Source of the DNA: Phytophthora colocasiae
Taxonomy: Eukaryota > Oomycota > Peronosporomycetes > Peronosporales > Peronosporaceae
Direction: 5' to 3'
DNA: 64,000 nucleotides
Assembly (NCBI GenBank): GCA_018806915.1
Contig: JAGKQI010000104.1
Coordinates: 806,001 to 870,000, forward strand
The position numbers were made by a program, and so were the translations under genes. Positions 9,628 to 18,583 of the stretch are shown here, piece after piece. How positions within the stretch are numbered: position 1 is the first letter of the stretch; every line of letters starts with the position of its first letter. The notes below the pieces were generated by a model, which was not told the DNA's origin, ran no database searches, and was given only the letters and a program-made list of their open reading frames with translations.

Positions 9628-10881
9628 TTACTGGTTGTGTGCGGCATTCCACTCCACAACCTTCGGGTGATCAGCCACCAACTTGAACACGCGCTGCAAG
9701 TTCTCGTACGAGTCAGCAATGGTCTTCGCAAACCCAGGCACGCCGTTCTTGAAACCCAGTAACACACCGTAGATAGCGAGGTCTGCCACAGTGAGATCCG
9801 AACCCGCAGCATAGGGTCCCTTGTTCTTGTCGATGCGGATTTCCAAGAACTTTAGCGTCTTAGGCACCATGTCACTAGACAGCTCTGCGCGCATTGCCAA
9901 CTGCTTCTCCGTGTCCTTCTCACGGTGGGAAGCACCCCACAGCGGGAAGTTGAACATGTCATCGAGGATCGCAAACAGCTCGTCAACGCGGTAGGCAGCA
10001 ACCGGGTCAGTCACAGGGTAAAGCCCGGAAAGCGTTCCAGCGTAGCGAAGGATTGCCAGCGACTGAGAGATGACGTCTCCATCCACTTCCAGCACCGGAA
10101 GCTGGTTGAATGGCAGCGAAGGCTTGCGGTTGGCCAGCTCTTCGCGTGTGATACGTTCGTCCTCAAACTCGACGCCACCAATGTAGAAGGCGAGACGGAT
10201 CGGCTCTCCACGGCCAGGGTGGGGCATGTACACGAGCTTGAGCTTGGGAGTGTTGTGCTGCAGCGTGTACCACTCCTTGACCTTGGGGTGGTTGGCGACC
10301 TTGTCGTGCACCTCGTTCAGCAGTTTGTAGTCATCCAAAACTGTCGTGGGGATGTGGTCGATGTAGCCGGCACGGAACATCTTCACCAATCCATAGATGG
10401 CTATATCATGGATAAACACGTTGTCGGTCTGGAAGGCAGGGATCTGCTTCATCTTCTCGAGTCGTGCCTCAAACAGACCAGCATAGCGAGGGATAGTGAC
10501 ACTGGCTAGCTCTTCACGCATGACCTTCTTCTTGTCCGCATCAGGCTCCCGTAGAGACGGAACCATCTTTTCCTCGATCTCCCCCATAGCATTCAGAATC
10601 TCGTCGATCTTAAGCGCCAGGTAGGGTGCGCTGACCGGGTAGAGCCCTCCCATACGGCCGGCGAAGCGCATCATGGCGTGCGATTGGGTAAAGACCTCAC
10701 CGTCCACTTCTAGAATTGGCACCTGCCCCAGAGGCAGTGAGTTCTTCATCGCAATGAACTGCTCATGGTTGATACGCTTGTCCTCGAAAGGGACTCCTCC
10801 GATGTAGAAGGCAAGGCGCGGGACCTCGGCACGACCGGCACCGGCGAAGTATGTGAGTTTAATGGACGGGAAGGCGCTCAT
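9628..10881 (-). CDS. Tandem-domain glutathione S-transferase
   Basis: A 417-residue chain contains two complete GST units, each with a thioredoxin-like N-terminal part and a helical C-terminal part. Unit 1 starts KLTYFAGAGRAEVPRLAFYIGG, with QVPILEVDG carrying the cis-proline and SHAMMRFAGR. Unit 2 starts KLVYMPHPGRGEPIRLAFYI, with QLPVLEVDGDVISQSLAILR and DLTVADLAIYG near the C-terminus. The N-terminal tyrosines (TYF, VYM) fit the sigma/mu-like Tyr class. I chose the ATG at 10881 because the unit begins there; the frame stays open to 11073, but the extra residues do not look like GST. It conjugates glutathione to electrophiles, probably in the cytosol. It is the intact paralogue of the split gene at 3120-8127, which reads in the opposite direction across the dehydrogenase. 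Confidence 0.92.
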   Translation of the reverse strand: MSAFPSIKLTYFAGAGRAEVPRLAFYIGGVPFEDKRINHEQFIAMKNSLPLGQVPILEVDGEVFTQSHAMMRFAGRMGGLYPVSAPYLALKIDEILNAMGEIEEKMVPSLREPDADKKKVMREELASVTIPRYAGLFEARLEKMKQIPAFQTDNVFIHDIAIYGLVKMFRAGYIDHIPTTVLDDYKLLNEVHDKVANHPKVKEWYTLQHNTPKLKLVYMPHPGRGEPIRLAFYIGGVEFEDERITREELANRKPSLPFNQLPVLEVDGDVISQSLAILRYAGTLSGLYPVTDPVAAYRVDELFAILDDMFNFPLWGASHREKDTEKQLAMRAELSSDMVPKTLKFLEIRIDKNKGPYAAGSDLTVADLAIYGVLLGFKNGVPGFAKTIADSYENLQRVFKLVADHPKVVEWNAAHNQ

Positions 10882-11225
10882 CTTGGACAAGAGATCTCTG
10901 CTGTGTGGTAAGGCTTTGCGGCGTGGTACACGTGGAGCAAATTGAAGACTGAAGAGGCGGAATGGGCTGGTGGATGTAGAAGTGAGCCGTTTCGTTGGGC
11001 CCGAATGTACAGGAAATGTCACCGACTTTACGATCTTGATGACGTCATCGTACACTACCGCCACCGAACTCATGTTAAGAGGTTACGTACGACACGTTAG
11101 ATTCGATTCCGGTGTCATGAAGACCATCTTACAGCGATCAAGTATTAAACCTCTGTGCATGTTAAGTTATGATATGTGGCTAGTGGTATTGCCCAAGTAG
11201 CAGCAGCAGCCAATTCAGTGGCTTC

Positions 11226-12854
11226 TTAACCACTGAGGCAGAGTGAGCGGAAGCCTCCGAAGCCGATCTCCGAGATGCGGACTGCACCAAGCACGCCCAT
11301 GACGAGACCGCTGACTCCGATGAAGATGGCGACCAAGAAGATGACCAATGCAGCCTTGCGGTACTTCTGGATCAAGTATGACATGCCCAGTTGCCCGATG
11401 AGTCCGGCCACGAAGCCGACTGCACCATGCCACAGCGCGTGATCCACTGACAGCGTTCCCAGGATTATAAACTGAATTGTCGTGGCTGAAGATGTAAACA
11501 AGATCATGGAGGAGGATGTAGCTGAAGATACCTGAGGCAGCAGGCCCATTTCAATCAGCAGTGGACCCTTCACCATGCCACCACCAATTCCCAACAGACC
11601 GGCTGCTACACCGGCAGCAGTACACAATGCAGGATACTTGATGACAGCGTGTTTGGTCCAAACCATATCGCCCTTTGCGTAGGTGTAATCGGACGCCTTC
11701 AACATCGTGTGGAACCGGCTGATCTTCATGCCGAAGTAGATCGTTACGCTGACGAAGAACGGGAACGAAACGACAATCAAGAACCAGTAGCCAACGCTTC
11801 CGCAGGATAAGCCGATAACACTGGGTGTGCCATGCCCCCCCTTTGCCATCGAAAACAGCACGAGACCAATCCAAGTTAGGAACAGTACGCCCATATCCGC
11901 CAGCGGAACTGTTCGTCGTGCTTTAGCGATCTCTTCAACCGATAGGAACTTCACCGGACGCTTATCCTGAAGCCCCCAACTCATCAGAGACTCACTCTCG
12001 TTTTCGTCGCTGCTAGCCTCTTCCTCAGTGCTCGCTTCTGTGCTGTTCGACGAGCTGTGTTCCCCCTCACTGGAGGCCTTGTCGGATAATATCTTCAGAC
12101 GAAGCTGCTCCTTCTCCGGGTTCTTGTAGTTTCTCCACTTCAGATAAGCTCGAGCCACGATCTGAAATTGCTTAAAGTTTGCCTCGTATGGTAGCAACCG
12201 CCAGTACGCTACAATATCAGACACGATCTTCTTGTCAGCGTCAGCCTCCTCTTTCCAGATCTTCTTGCCCTTGCTGAACGTCCTCAACGCGGTCTTGGTC
12301 AGCAGCCACACGATGCAAATTGTAATGAGCCATTCCGGGAACACTGCGTTCATGTTAACGCCAATGATAGTGCCAGCCAGCGTCATGGGCTCCATGAGCA
12401 ACATCGTTTCATAGTCAATTAGTGGGCGGCTTCGAACCAGCGGGTGGCGTTTGCGCACATTGAGCAGGAAGCTAGCAATAGCACCGCCGAAGATCGTGGC
12501 CTTGGACAGCGGAACGGCCTCGTGTGAAGACATGCTCATGAGCATGATGTACAGGGGAACCAGAAGACCACCACCGCCCAGACCAGACCCGGCGGCCAAA
12601 ATGCTGGCCACAAAGGCGCCAATTGAACCGGCAATTTCCTCTTTAGACAACGGGAACAATACGTCATCCACACAGACGCCGGCGCGGCATGTGCTGTGGT
12701 GCAGGCCCTGCGCCAAGCAGTCTGTGGCCGCCTCACAACCCACTTCGGGATCCACGTCCAGTACTGGCGAGTCGTTCACATCCTGTGCAAGAGTCAAGCT
12801 CCAAGCACTGTACAAGCAGCTCACCAGAAGCAACAGCACTGTACGCGACGTCAT
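11226..12854 (-). CDS. TauE/SafE-family membrane permease
   Basis: The protein has a signal peptide (MTSRTVLLLLVSCLYSA), a short Cys-containing luminal/extracellular segment (CEAATDCLAQGLHHSTCRAG), then the first TauE/SafE half. That half contains the glycine-rich stretch SILAAGSGLGGGGLLVPLYI and further hydrophobic helices. A charged acidic loop (about residues 190-300, rich in E, S and D) separates it from the second half, which has the matching GLLGIGGGMVKGPLLIEMGL motif and helices to the C-terminus. Such proteins export sulfur-containing anions in bacteria; eukaryotic members are poorly characterised. I start at 12854, since this gives a clean signal peptide; an upstream in-frame ATG lies at 12905. 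The length of about 540 residues and the long central loop are typical of protist and plant members rather than bacterial ones. Confidence 0.85.
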   Translation of the reverse strand: MTSRTVLLLLVSCLYSAWSLTLAQDVNDSPVLDVDPEVGCEAATDCLAQGLHHSTCRAGVCVDDVLFPLSKEEIAGSIGAFVASILAAGSGLGGGGLLVPLYIMLMSMSSHEAVPLSKATIFGGAIASFLLNVRKRHPLVRSRPLIDYETMLLMEPMTLAGTIIGVNMNAVFPEWLITICIVWLLTKTALRTFSKGKKIWKEEADADKKIVSDIVAYWRLLPYEANFKQFQIVARAYLKWRNYKNPEKEQLRLKILSDKASSEGEHSSSNSTEASTEEEASSDENESESLMSWGLQDKRPVKFLSVEEIAKARRTVPLADMGVLFLTWIGLVLFSMAKGGHGTPSVIGLSCGSVGYWFLIVVSFPFFVSVTIYFGMKISRFHTMLKASDYTYAKGDMVWTKHAVIKYPALCTAAGVAAGLLGIGGGMVKGPLLIEMGLLPQVSSATSSSMILFTSSATTIQFIILGTLSVDHALWHGAVGFVAGLIGQLGMSYLIQKYRKAALVIFLVAIFIGVSGLVMGVLGAVRISEIGFGGFRSLCLSG

Positions 12855-13567
12855 GGCTGGTACGAGGTAACAGGAGCAACAGGAAGTGCGCTCCATGCTG
12901 CGCATTTCCGGCGTGTTGACTGGCGGATACCGTCGAGTAGTACAGTATCGCTGACACGAAGCGATTGCATTATGTGATTGGTCAGAAGGCTTAATAGAGA
13001 ACCAATCAGAGCTGAATTTGCATTCGACGTGCGGCTAGCGAAATGCAGCAAACATTTAAGGAATGGATACAGTTTATCATACACCTACTGTATTGAAATT
13101 CGTATTGGAGGTCATTGACCTCAGGTCCAACGTTGAAGGCCAATGTGCGACCTAGGCAAGATAAGCGCTGTAGGACTGAACAAACAAAGTGAAGCTAAGA
13201 CTACCAGCCTGCTTAAAGAGCTCTGGTTCAAATTGGCTGTGAGCTCTCTCTGGAGCCTCCGGAGATATCTTTTCGTTATCAATCAAGTGAACGTACCTTT
13301 GGATTCTGTGTAGCATCTAAAGCACTCAGGACGCGGCAACCCAAGTTTTTTTTGTCCACAACGTTCTGTATCTCGCCTTGCCACACCTACCAGCGACACT
13401 GGGGCTTCATGCTCCAAAAGGAAATTCGCAGCATCTAAAGTTATGCACACGAAATACAGTACATTACCACGAGAACTTTGCCATATTTTGAAGTACGTCG
13501 TCGCGCAGAAATCGGATCCGCTTTGCCATCCGCTCTGACAACCCATGCTTTTGGCGCTGCCGCTGGC
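12855..13567. other. Intergenic region left of the Tc1/mariner element
   Basis: The promoter side of the permease gene. A 15 bp palindrome, GAGGTCA-T-TGACCTC, lies at 13108-13122. Minus-strand ORFs at 13283-13709 are unrecognised and run across the transposon boundary, so they are probably chance. Confidence 0.4.
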
Positions 13568-13569
13568 TA

Positions 13570-13595
13570 TTGTACTGGCAAGATGAAATGCTCCA
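13570..13595 (+). repeat. Left terminal inverted repeat, Tc1/mariner-like element
   Basis: 26 bp, starting TTGTACTGGC directly after a TA dinucleotide. It is the exact complement of 15429-15454. Confidence 0.9.
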
Positions 13596-13884
13596 ACTTT
13601 TTTGATGGGACGTATTACATTCCCCAATTATTGGTTTGATTTGTTTTTTTTTTGTTAGAAAGCCCAGTATCTCCTCTTTTAAGTAATGATTCAAACCGTT
13701 TCTATCCACTCGAAATGCGATGTCTACACTTAATTGAAAAATGCTTCCCTATCAAAACCGCTAAAATATCGAGGCTTTAACACCCCATATGGTCACCGTA
13801 TGGTTGCCACATAAAAATATTTTCCGAACTTCAATTACGAGGCCTAATAAACTGTTAATTTTGATTTTCTGTAAGACAATATAT

Positions 13885-15339
13885 TTATAATGCAACGCTA
13901 TACTCAACTTCCATGTCGAAATCGTCTCTGTATAGCGACTCGGCAGCAAGTTCTTCCCGTGAATGTGCTGGAATCGTTACTGAAACTGCAGTTTGAGCTT
14001 CCTCAATGTAGAGTAGCTCTTGCATCTGCACCTTTTTATAAGCCCCGATCCATTCTTTCTTGGTAATAGCGTCAAGGCCTTCTTTAATCTTGATGCCAAG
14101 ATCATCTAGCGAGTCGGCAGGATCCAAAGCGATGCGATTCTTCAACGCACCCCATATCATCTCGATTGGTTGGAGCTCCGGATGATACGGGGGAGTGTAG
14201 AGCACTTCATGTTTGAATCTGCGCGCAGTCTCAACCGCTTCGTAAATAGGAGGCGGCCGAACCTAAAAAAAAAGATTTTCAGTGAAAAAGCAAAAAATTA
14301 AAAAGGTTTATAGTACCTGTGCGATGACAGCCCGAAGCTGTTTGCGTGTATAGTGAGAAGGGGCATTGTAGCCTTGACCTTTCAACCACACGATCATCTC
14401 ATCTCGGAGCGCATTGCTGGGTGGAACAGCGTTGATCTGGACCTTGTGGTAGGAAGCGCCGTCCATGTGGATTCGGCAACTTCCATAAAGTAGCTGCAGG
14501 ACACCACACACTCTCTCGAACCAAAGATTAAACAGTGACCCAGTAAAATTACCGTGATAGTCAGAATTTTGTGAGGTGTAGTGAGACGGCCAATACTCCA
14601 ACGAATCAGGTACCCACTCTGCATCCAGTTTTCCGTTCTTTACGTAGACAATTCCAGCGCCAACGATGCAATAACGTTTTCCTTTTCCACTTGCAGTATA
14701 CCGTGACGATCCTTTGCGCAACCACGTCGATCCAGCCACGTGGTTGACATTACAGTAGCTCTCATCTAAATAAACCTCTGGAAGTTTAGGATATCTGCGC
14801 GCATTTAAGTTAGAAACTTTGTTTTGCAAATACACTTTTCGAAATGCAATATTTCCCTCTGAATCAGCGCGTGGATCACGGGTTTGACCTCGAACAAAGC
14901 TACAGTCCATTTTGTTCAATTCAGATCGCATTGTTCTGGCCGGTATGGTTGAACCTGTTTTTTTTTGTATTTCAGAAACCAAAATGTTGGACGTCGTCGG
15001 CTTTTTCAAATGATTACGCTCATCAATAATGTCGGAAATCATCTGATGAAGTTGGACTGTCTCTGATCGTGGAGGCTTCCCTCGAGGAGCTGTGTCGGCG
15101 GTGAACGTTTCGTCGTGGTGCTTGTTCCAGTGCGCCATTGTGCGCTTGACCATATCCGTCGTTATCGCAAGACAGTCGGCTACACGCTGACGTACGGGTC
15201 GTCTATCGGGGTCCTTTCGTTCGCGTGCTTCATTGACAAAATACTCGTGTGCTCGCACGATGTGCATCTTTTCGTAAGCCGTTAGATGCCGCATTGCGGG
15301 GGGAAAACTGGAAGTGATACTGCGGAATGCAACCAGCAA
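13885..15339 (-). CDS. Tc1/mariner-type DDE transposase
   Basis: Exon 1 is 15339-14317 and exon 2 is 14262-13885, with a 54 bp GT-AG intron (14263-14316) and a continuous frame. Translation may start at the second ATG (15294, MRHLTAYEKMHIVRAHEYF), giving about 451 residues. Residues about 15-140 look like paired helix-turn-helix DNA-binding domains. The catalytic triad is visible as D in YLDESYCN, D in IHMDGASYHK and E in HPELQPIEMIW. Eighty-one residues separate the second D from E, far more than the usual 34-39; this resembles the DD82E ('Sailor') type as I recall it. The protein would cut and paste this element at TA sites in the nucleus. Confidence 0.88.
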
Positions 15340-15428
15340 TGTTCTCCGTGTGTTGGTGCTTATCCCGCTATTCTTAGAATTTTCAATGGATTTCTAGTTT
15401 TAAAATTATGGGCAACAACATTTTTGTA

Positions 15429-15454
15429 TGGAGCATTTCATCTTGCCAGTACAA
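15429..15454 (-). repeat. Right terminal inverted repeat, Tc1/mariner-like element
   Basis: Exact inverted copy of 13570-13595, followed by TA. The two flanks also share GC next to the TA (GCTA...TAGC), possibly a target preference. Confidence 0.9.
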
Positions 15455-15456
15455 TA

Positions 15457-15965
15457 GCATTTTTTTTTCAATGGAGAGGAAGGTTTCCATGCCGCTGGAG
15501 CGAGTTCATACACGTGTCGATTTGCTGCACGAATGCCGATTGTTTCGCGATTGCACATGAACCTGCACTTGTTGCCTGCACGTGAAAGGTAGCCATCTCA
15601 CAAAATGCAGGAATTAGGCAAAAGTGGCTTCACTCGAGTGCTGTACGCAGCGTACATGTACAGCCAGCCATTCCGTGCTGGCAGCGACTTATCCTTGCGT
15701 AGGCTGCGACACGATGAAGGCGTCAAAAAGAACCCTGCACTGAGCAGCTCTGCTATTCCATGGGCGGGCTAGAACTTTCCTTCACTCTTCATCAACCCCA
15801 CATCGTACTTACAAGAATGAATACGGTCGACGCGTGCGTGGAGGGCTCCGATCCAGTTACCGAAAAGGCCGAAGGAAGAAACGGCAGCTCCAAACTAAGA
15901 CGCATAAGTCAAGTCGCCCCAGCTTCTCCGGCATTTCCAGTCCGACACCCCAAGTTACTAACATT
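15457..15965 (+). promoter_or_regulatory. 5' region of the SH3BGRL-like gene with Inr match and a 50-codon upstream ORF
   Basis: An Inr-like CTTCACTCTTCATCAA lies at 15780-15795. After it an upstream ORF starts at 15817 (MNTVDACVEGSDPV) and ends with TGA at 15967-15969, overlapping the main ATG (15966) as ATGA. If the upstream ATG is used, translation of the main gene would depend on reinitiation. The rest of this 509 bp stretch shows nothing I recognise. Confidence 0.4.
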
Positions 15966-16556
15966 ATGAGTCCTGTCAAGGTGCGTACAGACACTCCTCG
16001 TTCCTAATGTCCTTTGCCTCCGCAGCTAACACTGTCCATCCCAGACGTGCGTCGTGCTGACCTCCTCCATGGTCTCCATCACCGAACAAAAGTACGAGAT
16101 CGGCCATTTGAAGCAGATCCTAGACGGCAACAAGATCACGTACACGGAGGTGGACTGCAGCCTCGAGGAGAACCGCGACACGCGCAACCGCTACTTCGAG
16201 GCCAGTGGCATCCGCGCCAACTACCCGCAGGTGTTCCTGCAGGACCCGGAGGGCAAGGATATCCAGTACATTGGCTCTTTCAAGGAGATTCAGGTACCGT
16301 ACGACAGCCGCGCGTGTGCAATGCCTGCAGCTCCGGACTCATTTGTGTGTATGTTTGTACGACGTAGGAGCTCAACGAGATGAATGACGTGCCAGCAGAA
16401 ATCCTCAAGGCCAACAACATCCCGACGCTCAACACTGTGTTCGCTGGTACGGTACATGTAGAATACTTCGTCCTGTGCTGCTTGCCGTTCGACGCTCATT
16501 CTAAGTGCTGTGTTGTGCTATTGCTTCTATGGATAGACGTTTCGAGACGAGCTTGA
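15966..16556 (+). CDS. SH3BGRL/glutaredoxin-like thioredoxin-fold protein
   Basis: Four exons are inferred: 15966-15980 (a 15 bp exon encoding MSPVK), 16045-16293, 16368-16446, and a short last exon 16537-16556; all introns are GT-AG. The product of about 120 residues matches the SH3-domain-binding glutamic-acid-rich-like family. It has a thioredoxin-type strand at TCVVLTSSM, the helix EQKYEIGHLKQILDGNKI, TEVDCSLEENRDTRNRYFE, the cis-proline region YPQVFLQDPEG and YIGSFKEIQELNEMND. The redox CxxC is absent, as in the family, so it is likely a non-enzymatic adaptor. The first and last exons are the least certain; the frame also stays open past 16446. Confidence 0.72.
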
Positions 16557-17098
16557 AGCAAGCCCTAGACTGCAGAGACGAACACATGAGAATGACAGCG
16601 CTGGAAAATGCTTCACATCGTGCTCGCTTAGGCTGACTGCAGAAGGTCAACAGATTCTGCTCGCCTTAGGGCCGCTCACTGGCTACACAAGTTTTTATTC
16701 AAGAAGCGATCGCGCTCGCGTAGTATCGCGCAACCGACTGCATGTACTAAGAAGAAGCCAATAGATCCGATCAACTTAACCCAAGTTTCTTTCGTGCCGC
16801 CGCCATCGCTGCATTAGTCCATGCAAACGTGTAAGTAATGTTGAGGCAATAAGCAAGCAAGAACGACGCCGAGGCACGGCGTCGACTCTGCGAGCCACGC
16901 GTTGCCTCAACCTCAGCAACAGTAAGCGTTGTTTAACCGGGTAATATTTGCTTTATGATACACGATGCTCTACTGCTACTCAACTAGGACAAGAAGTCCT
17001 CCTTCAGCTACGAGCTACCTGCCTGGGGTTTCAGCCCGTCGGTTTGTCCGATAATCGGTCGAGCTCGTCTTGAGCTCATTTTCTTGTAATCTTTGAGA
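16557..17098. other. Intergenic, no feature seen
   Basis: This lies between the tails of two convergent genes. It has no ORF of interest and no repeat that stands out. Confidence 0.5.
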
Positions 17099-18583
17099 CT
17101 ACGCAGCCACCATCAAGCATCGCAGCACATCAGCGGCCTTCTTGGGGTCTTCAGCAAACTGCTCCAGAGCCTTTTCACCAATGCGTGACAGGTTGAGATG
17201 GCGGATCTCCTCAACAATCTGGCCCTCTGCAAACGTGATGTGGGAAGTCATCTGGAACGACAGCGGCTCGTCGTCCCCGCCAAAGTGCGACGCCAGCTCG
17301 CCAAAAGGAGCAGTCAGCGGCACGTTCTTGGCTGCCTCCTTCTTCACACTTGCCTCGACCTCCCAGGTCACAAGACACTTGTCGGTAGAGTTAGTCTTCC
17401 ACTGCACAGTGTAGTTCTTGATCTCGTACTTGGTGAACACACTAGCACTAGACTTCTTGCTGGCAACAATGTCTGACAAGCCAGAAACTCGAACTCCACT
17501 CGTGCCATACAAAATCTCAGCGTTGTCCACCCAGATACCTCGAGCACTAGCTTCAAACGCGGAGCTATCAACCTCGTTGTAAGCGCGACTGTATGTCGAC
17601 AAAGTGGTGTTCTGCTTCTTGCGTAGGTCGTTCAGTTGACCCTCCGTCAGTGGTTCGTCCTTCAACCCAGAGTCCTTCCGGGCCATCTTAGCCTTCAACA
17701 TCCCGTTCTCCTTCTCGAGCTCTGCAGTACGGTCTTCCAAGAAGTTTAGGCGGTCCTGTTTGCGCTTGCGGCACTTGCGCACACGCTCACGGTTCTTCAT
17801 TCGGCGTCGTTCATCAAGGTCCTCTTGGTCCGAAACACGGTCCGAGTTGGGGGTCACACTGAGTCGAGGGTCCGCGGGCTGCTGCAGCGCGGGGCGGTTC
17901 ATGTAGTCGTACATGGGCATGTTCATGTTTTGCATCCCTGGGTGGTGAATTTGTCCAGGGTGTGGCACTCCGTGATTCATCTGCTGGGTCTGCTGGTGGA
18001 TCTGCTGCATCTGTTGGATGTGCGACTGCGGGGGGGCATGCTGCTCCTGCTTGAACTGGTCCCCCATGGGAATCTTGGGCGGGCTGTTGCTTGAAAAAGC
18101 TCCAGGAAAACGCATCGGCACTTTAGCTCCTGAGACGTCCTTGGGGGTGAAGCCTGAAGGAGAAATCTTATTGTTAGTAGCTTCCGCCGCACTTCGTGGA
18201 GAGTATCCACCGGGACGGCTCATGAAGCCACCGGGAGTCTCCGTAGGCGGTACATTAGGCGCTTGGCTTAATCCTGTGACGTTGATACGCGGCGTAAAGC
18301 CGGTTGTAAAGCGGGGCGTGAAGCCAGAGCGAGGAGTCAACCCCGTACTGAAGACACGAGGGGTAAGACCTGTCTTAAAGGTGCCAACGGGGCCGCAGAA
18401 GTCGCGCAAGTCTTCCATTCCAAAGGTCCGGGGGCTGAGGCTAATGGGCTTGGGAAGGCCACCGATCTGCTGGCCAACATCGCCGTTAAGGTAGCCCGTA
18501 GAGGTGGACAGGCTCATGCCGTTGCTACCGGCCGGGTTGGGCAGTCCGAGTTCTTCGCGCGCCGAGTGGAGGCCCATGGACAT
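17099..18583 (-). CDS. bZIP transcription factor with C-terminal NTF2/SnoaL-like domain
   Basis: The product is 494 residues. The N-terminal half is disordered, rich in S/TP sites with repeated GLTPR/GFTPR motifs (about residues 70-105), then a Gln/His/Met-rich stretch (about 185-240). The basic region NRERVRKCRKRKQDR (about 265-280) has the invariant N-x7-R of bZIP proteins, followed by a leucine-zipper heptad run (FLEDRTAELEKENGMLKAKM). After it, about 330-480 resembles an NTF2/SnoaL-like fold (YSRAYNEVDSSAFEASARG ... HITFAEGQIVEEIRHLNL). It should dimerise and bind DNA in the nucleus; the C-terminal domain could bind a small ligand (inference). S/TP repeats suggest proline-directed phosphorylation. 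Single exon, clean start at MSMGLHSAREE. Confidence 0.85.
   Translation of the reverse strand: MSMGLHSAREELGLPNPAGSNGMSLSTSTGYLNGDVGQQIGGLPKPISLSPRTFGMEDLRDFCGPVGTFKTGLTPRVFSTGLTPRSGFTPRFTTGFTPRINVTGLSQAPNVPPTETPGGFMSRPGGYSPRSAAEATNNKISPSGFTPKDVSGAKVPMRFPGAFSSNSPPKIPMGDQFKQEQHAPPQSHIQQMQQIHQQTQQMNHGVPHPGQIHHPGMQNMNMPMYDYMNRPALQQPADPRLSVTPNSDRVSDQEDLDERRRMKNRERVRKCRKRKQDRLNFLEDRTAELEKENGMLKAKMARKDSGLKDEPLTEGQLNDLRKKQNTTLSTYSRAYNEVDSSAFEASARGIWVDNAEILYGTSGVRVSGLSDIVASKKSSASVFTKYEIKNYTVQWKTNSTDKCLVTWEVEASVKKEAAKNVPLTAPFGELASHFGGDDEPLSFQMTSHITFAEGQIVEEIRHLNLSRIGEKALEQFAEDPKKAADVLRCLMVAA

Larger units (their letters stand above)
13570..15454 (-). mobile_element. Tc1/mariner-superfamily transposon, apparently intact
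   Basis: The 1885 bp element is bounded by TA at 13568-13569 and 15455-15456. Perfect 26 bp inverted repeats lie at 13570-13595 and 15429-15454, starting TTGTACTGGCAAGATGAAAT. One transposase gene with a single intron fills it, without stops or frameshifts. Perfect repeats and an open transposase suggest recent activity. Confidence 0.9.

Noticed and set aside
10882..11073. N-terminal extension of the tandem GST
   Set aside because: The extra 64 residues are low-complexity; the GST fold begins right after the ATG at 10881. A targeting peptide cannot be fully excluded.
13283..13709. Minus-strand ORFs left of the Tc1/mariner element
   Set aside because: They cross the transposon boundary and include the inverted repeat itself, so they are not conserved coding units.
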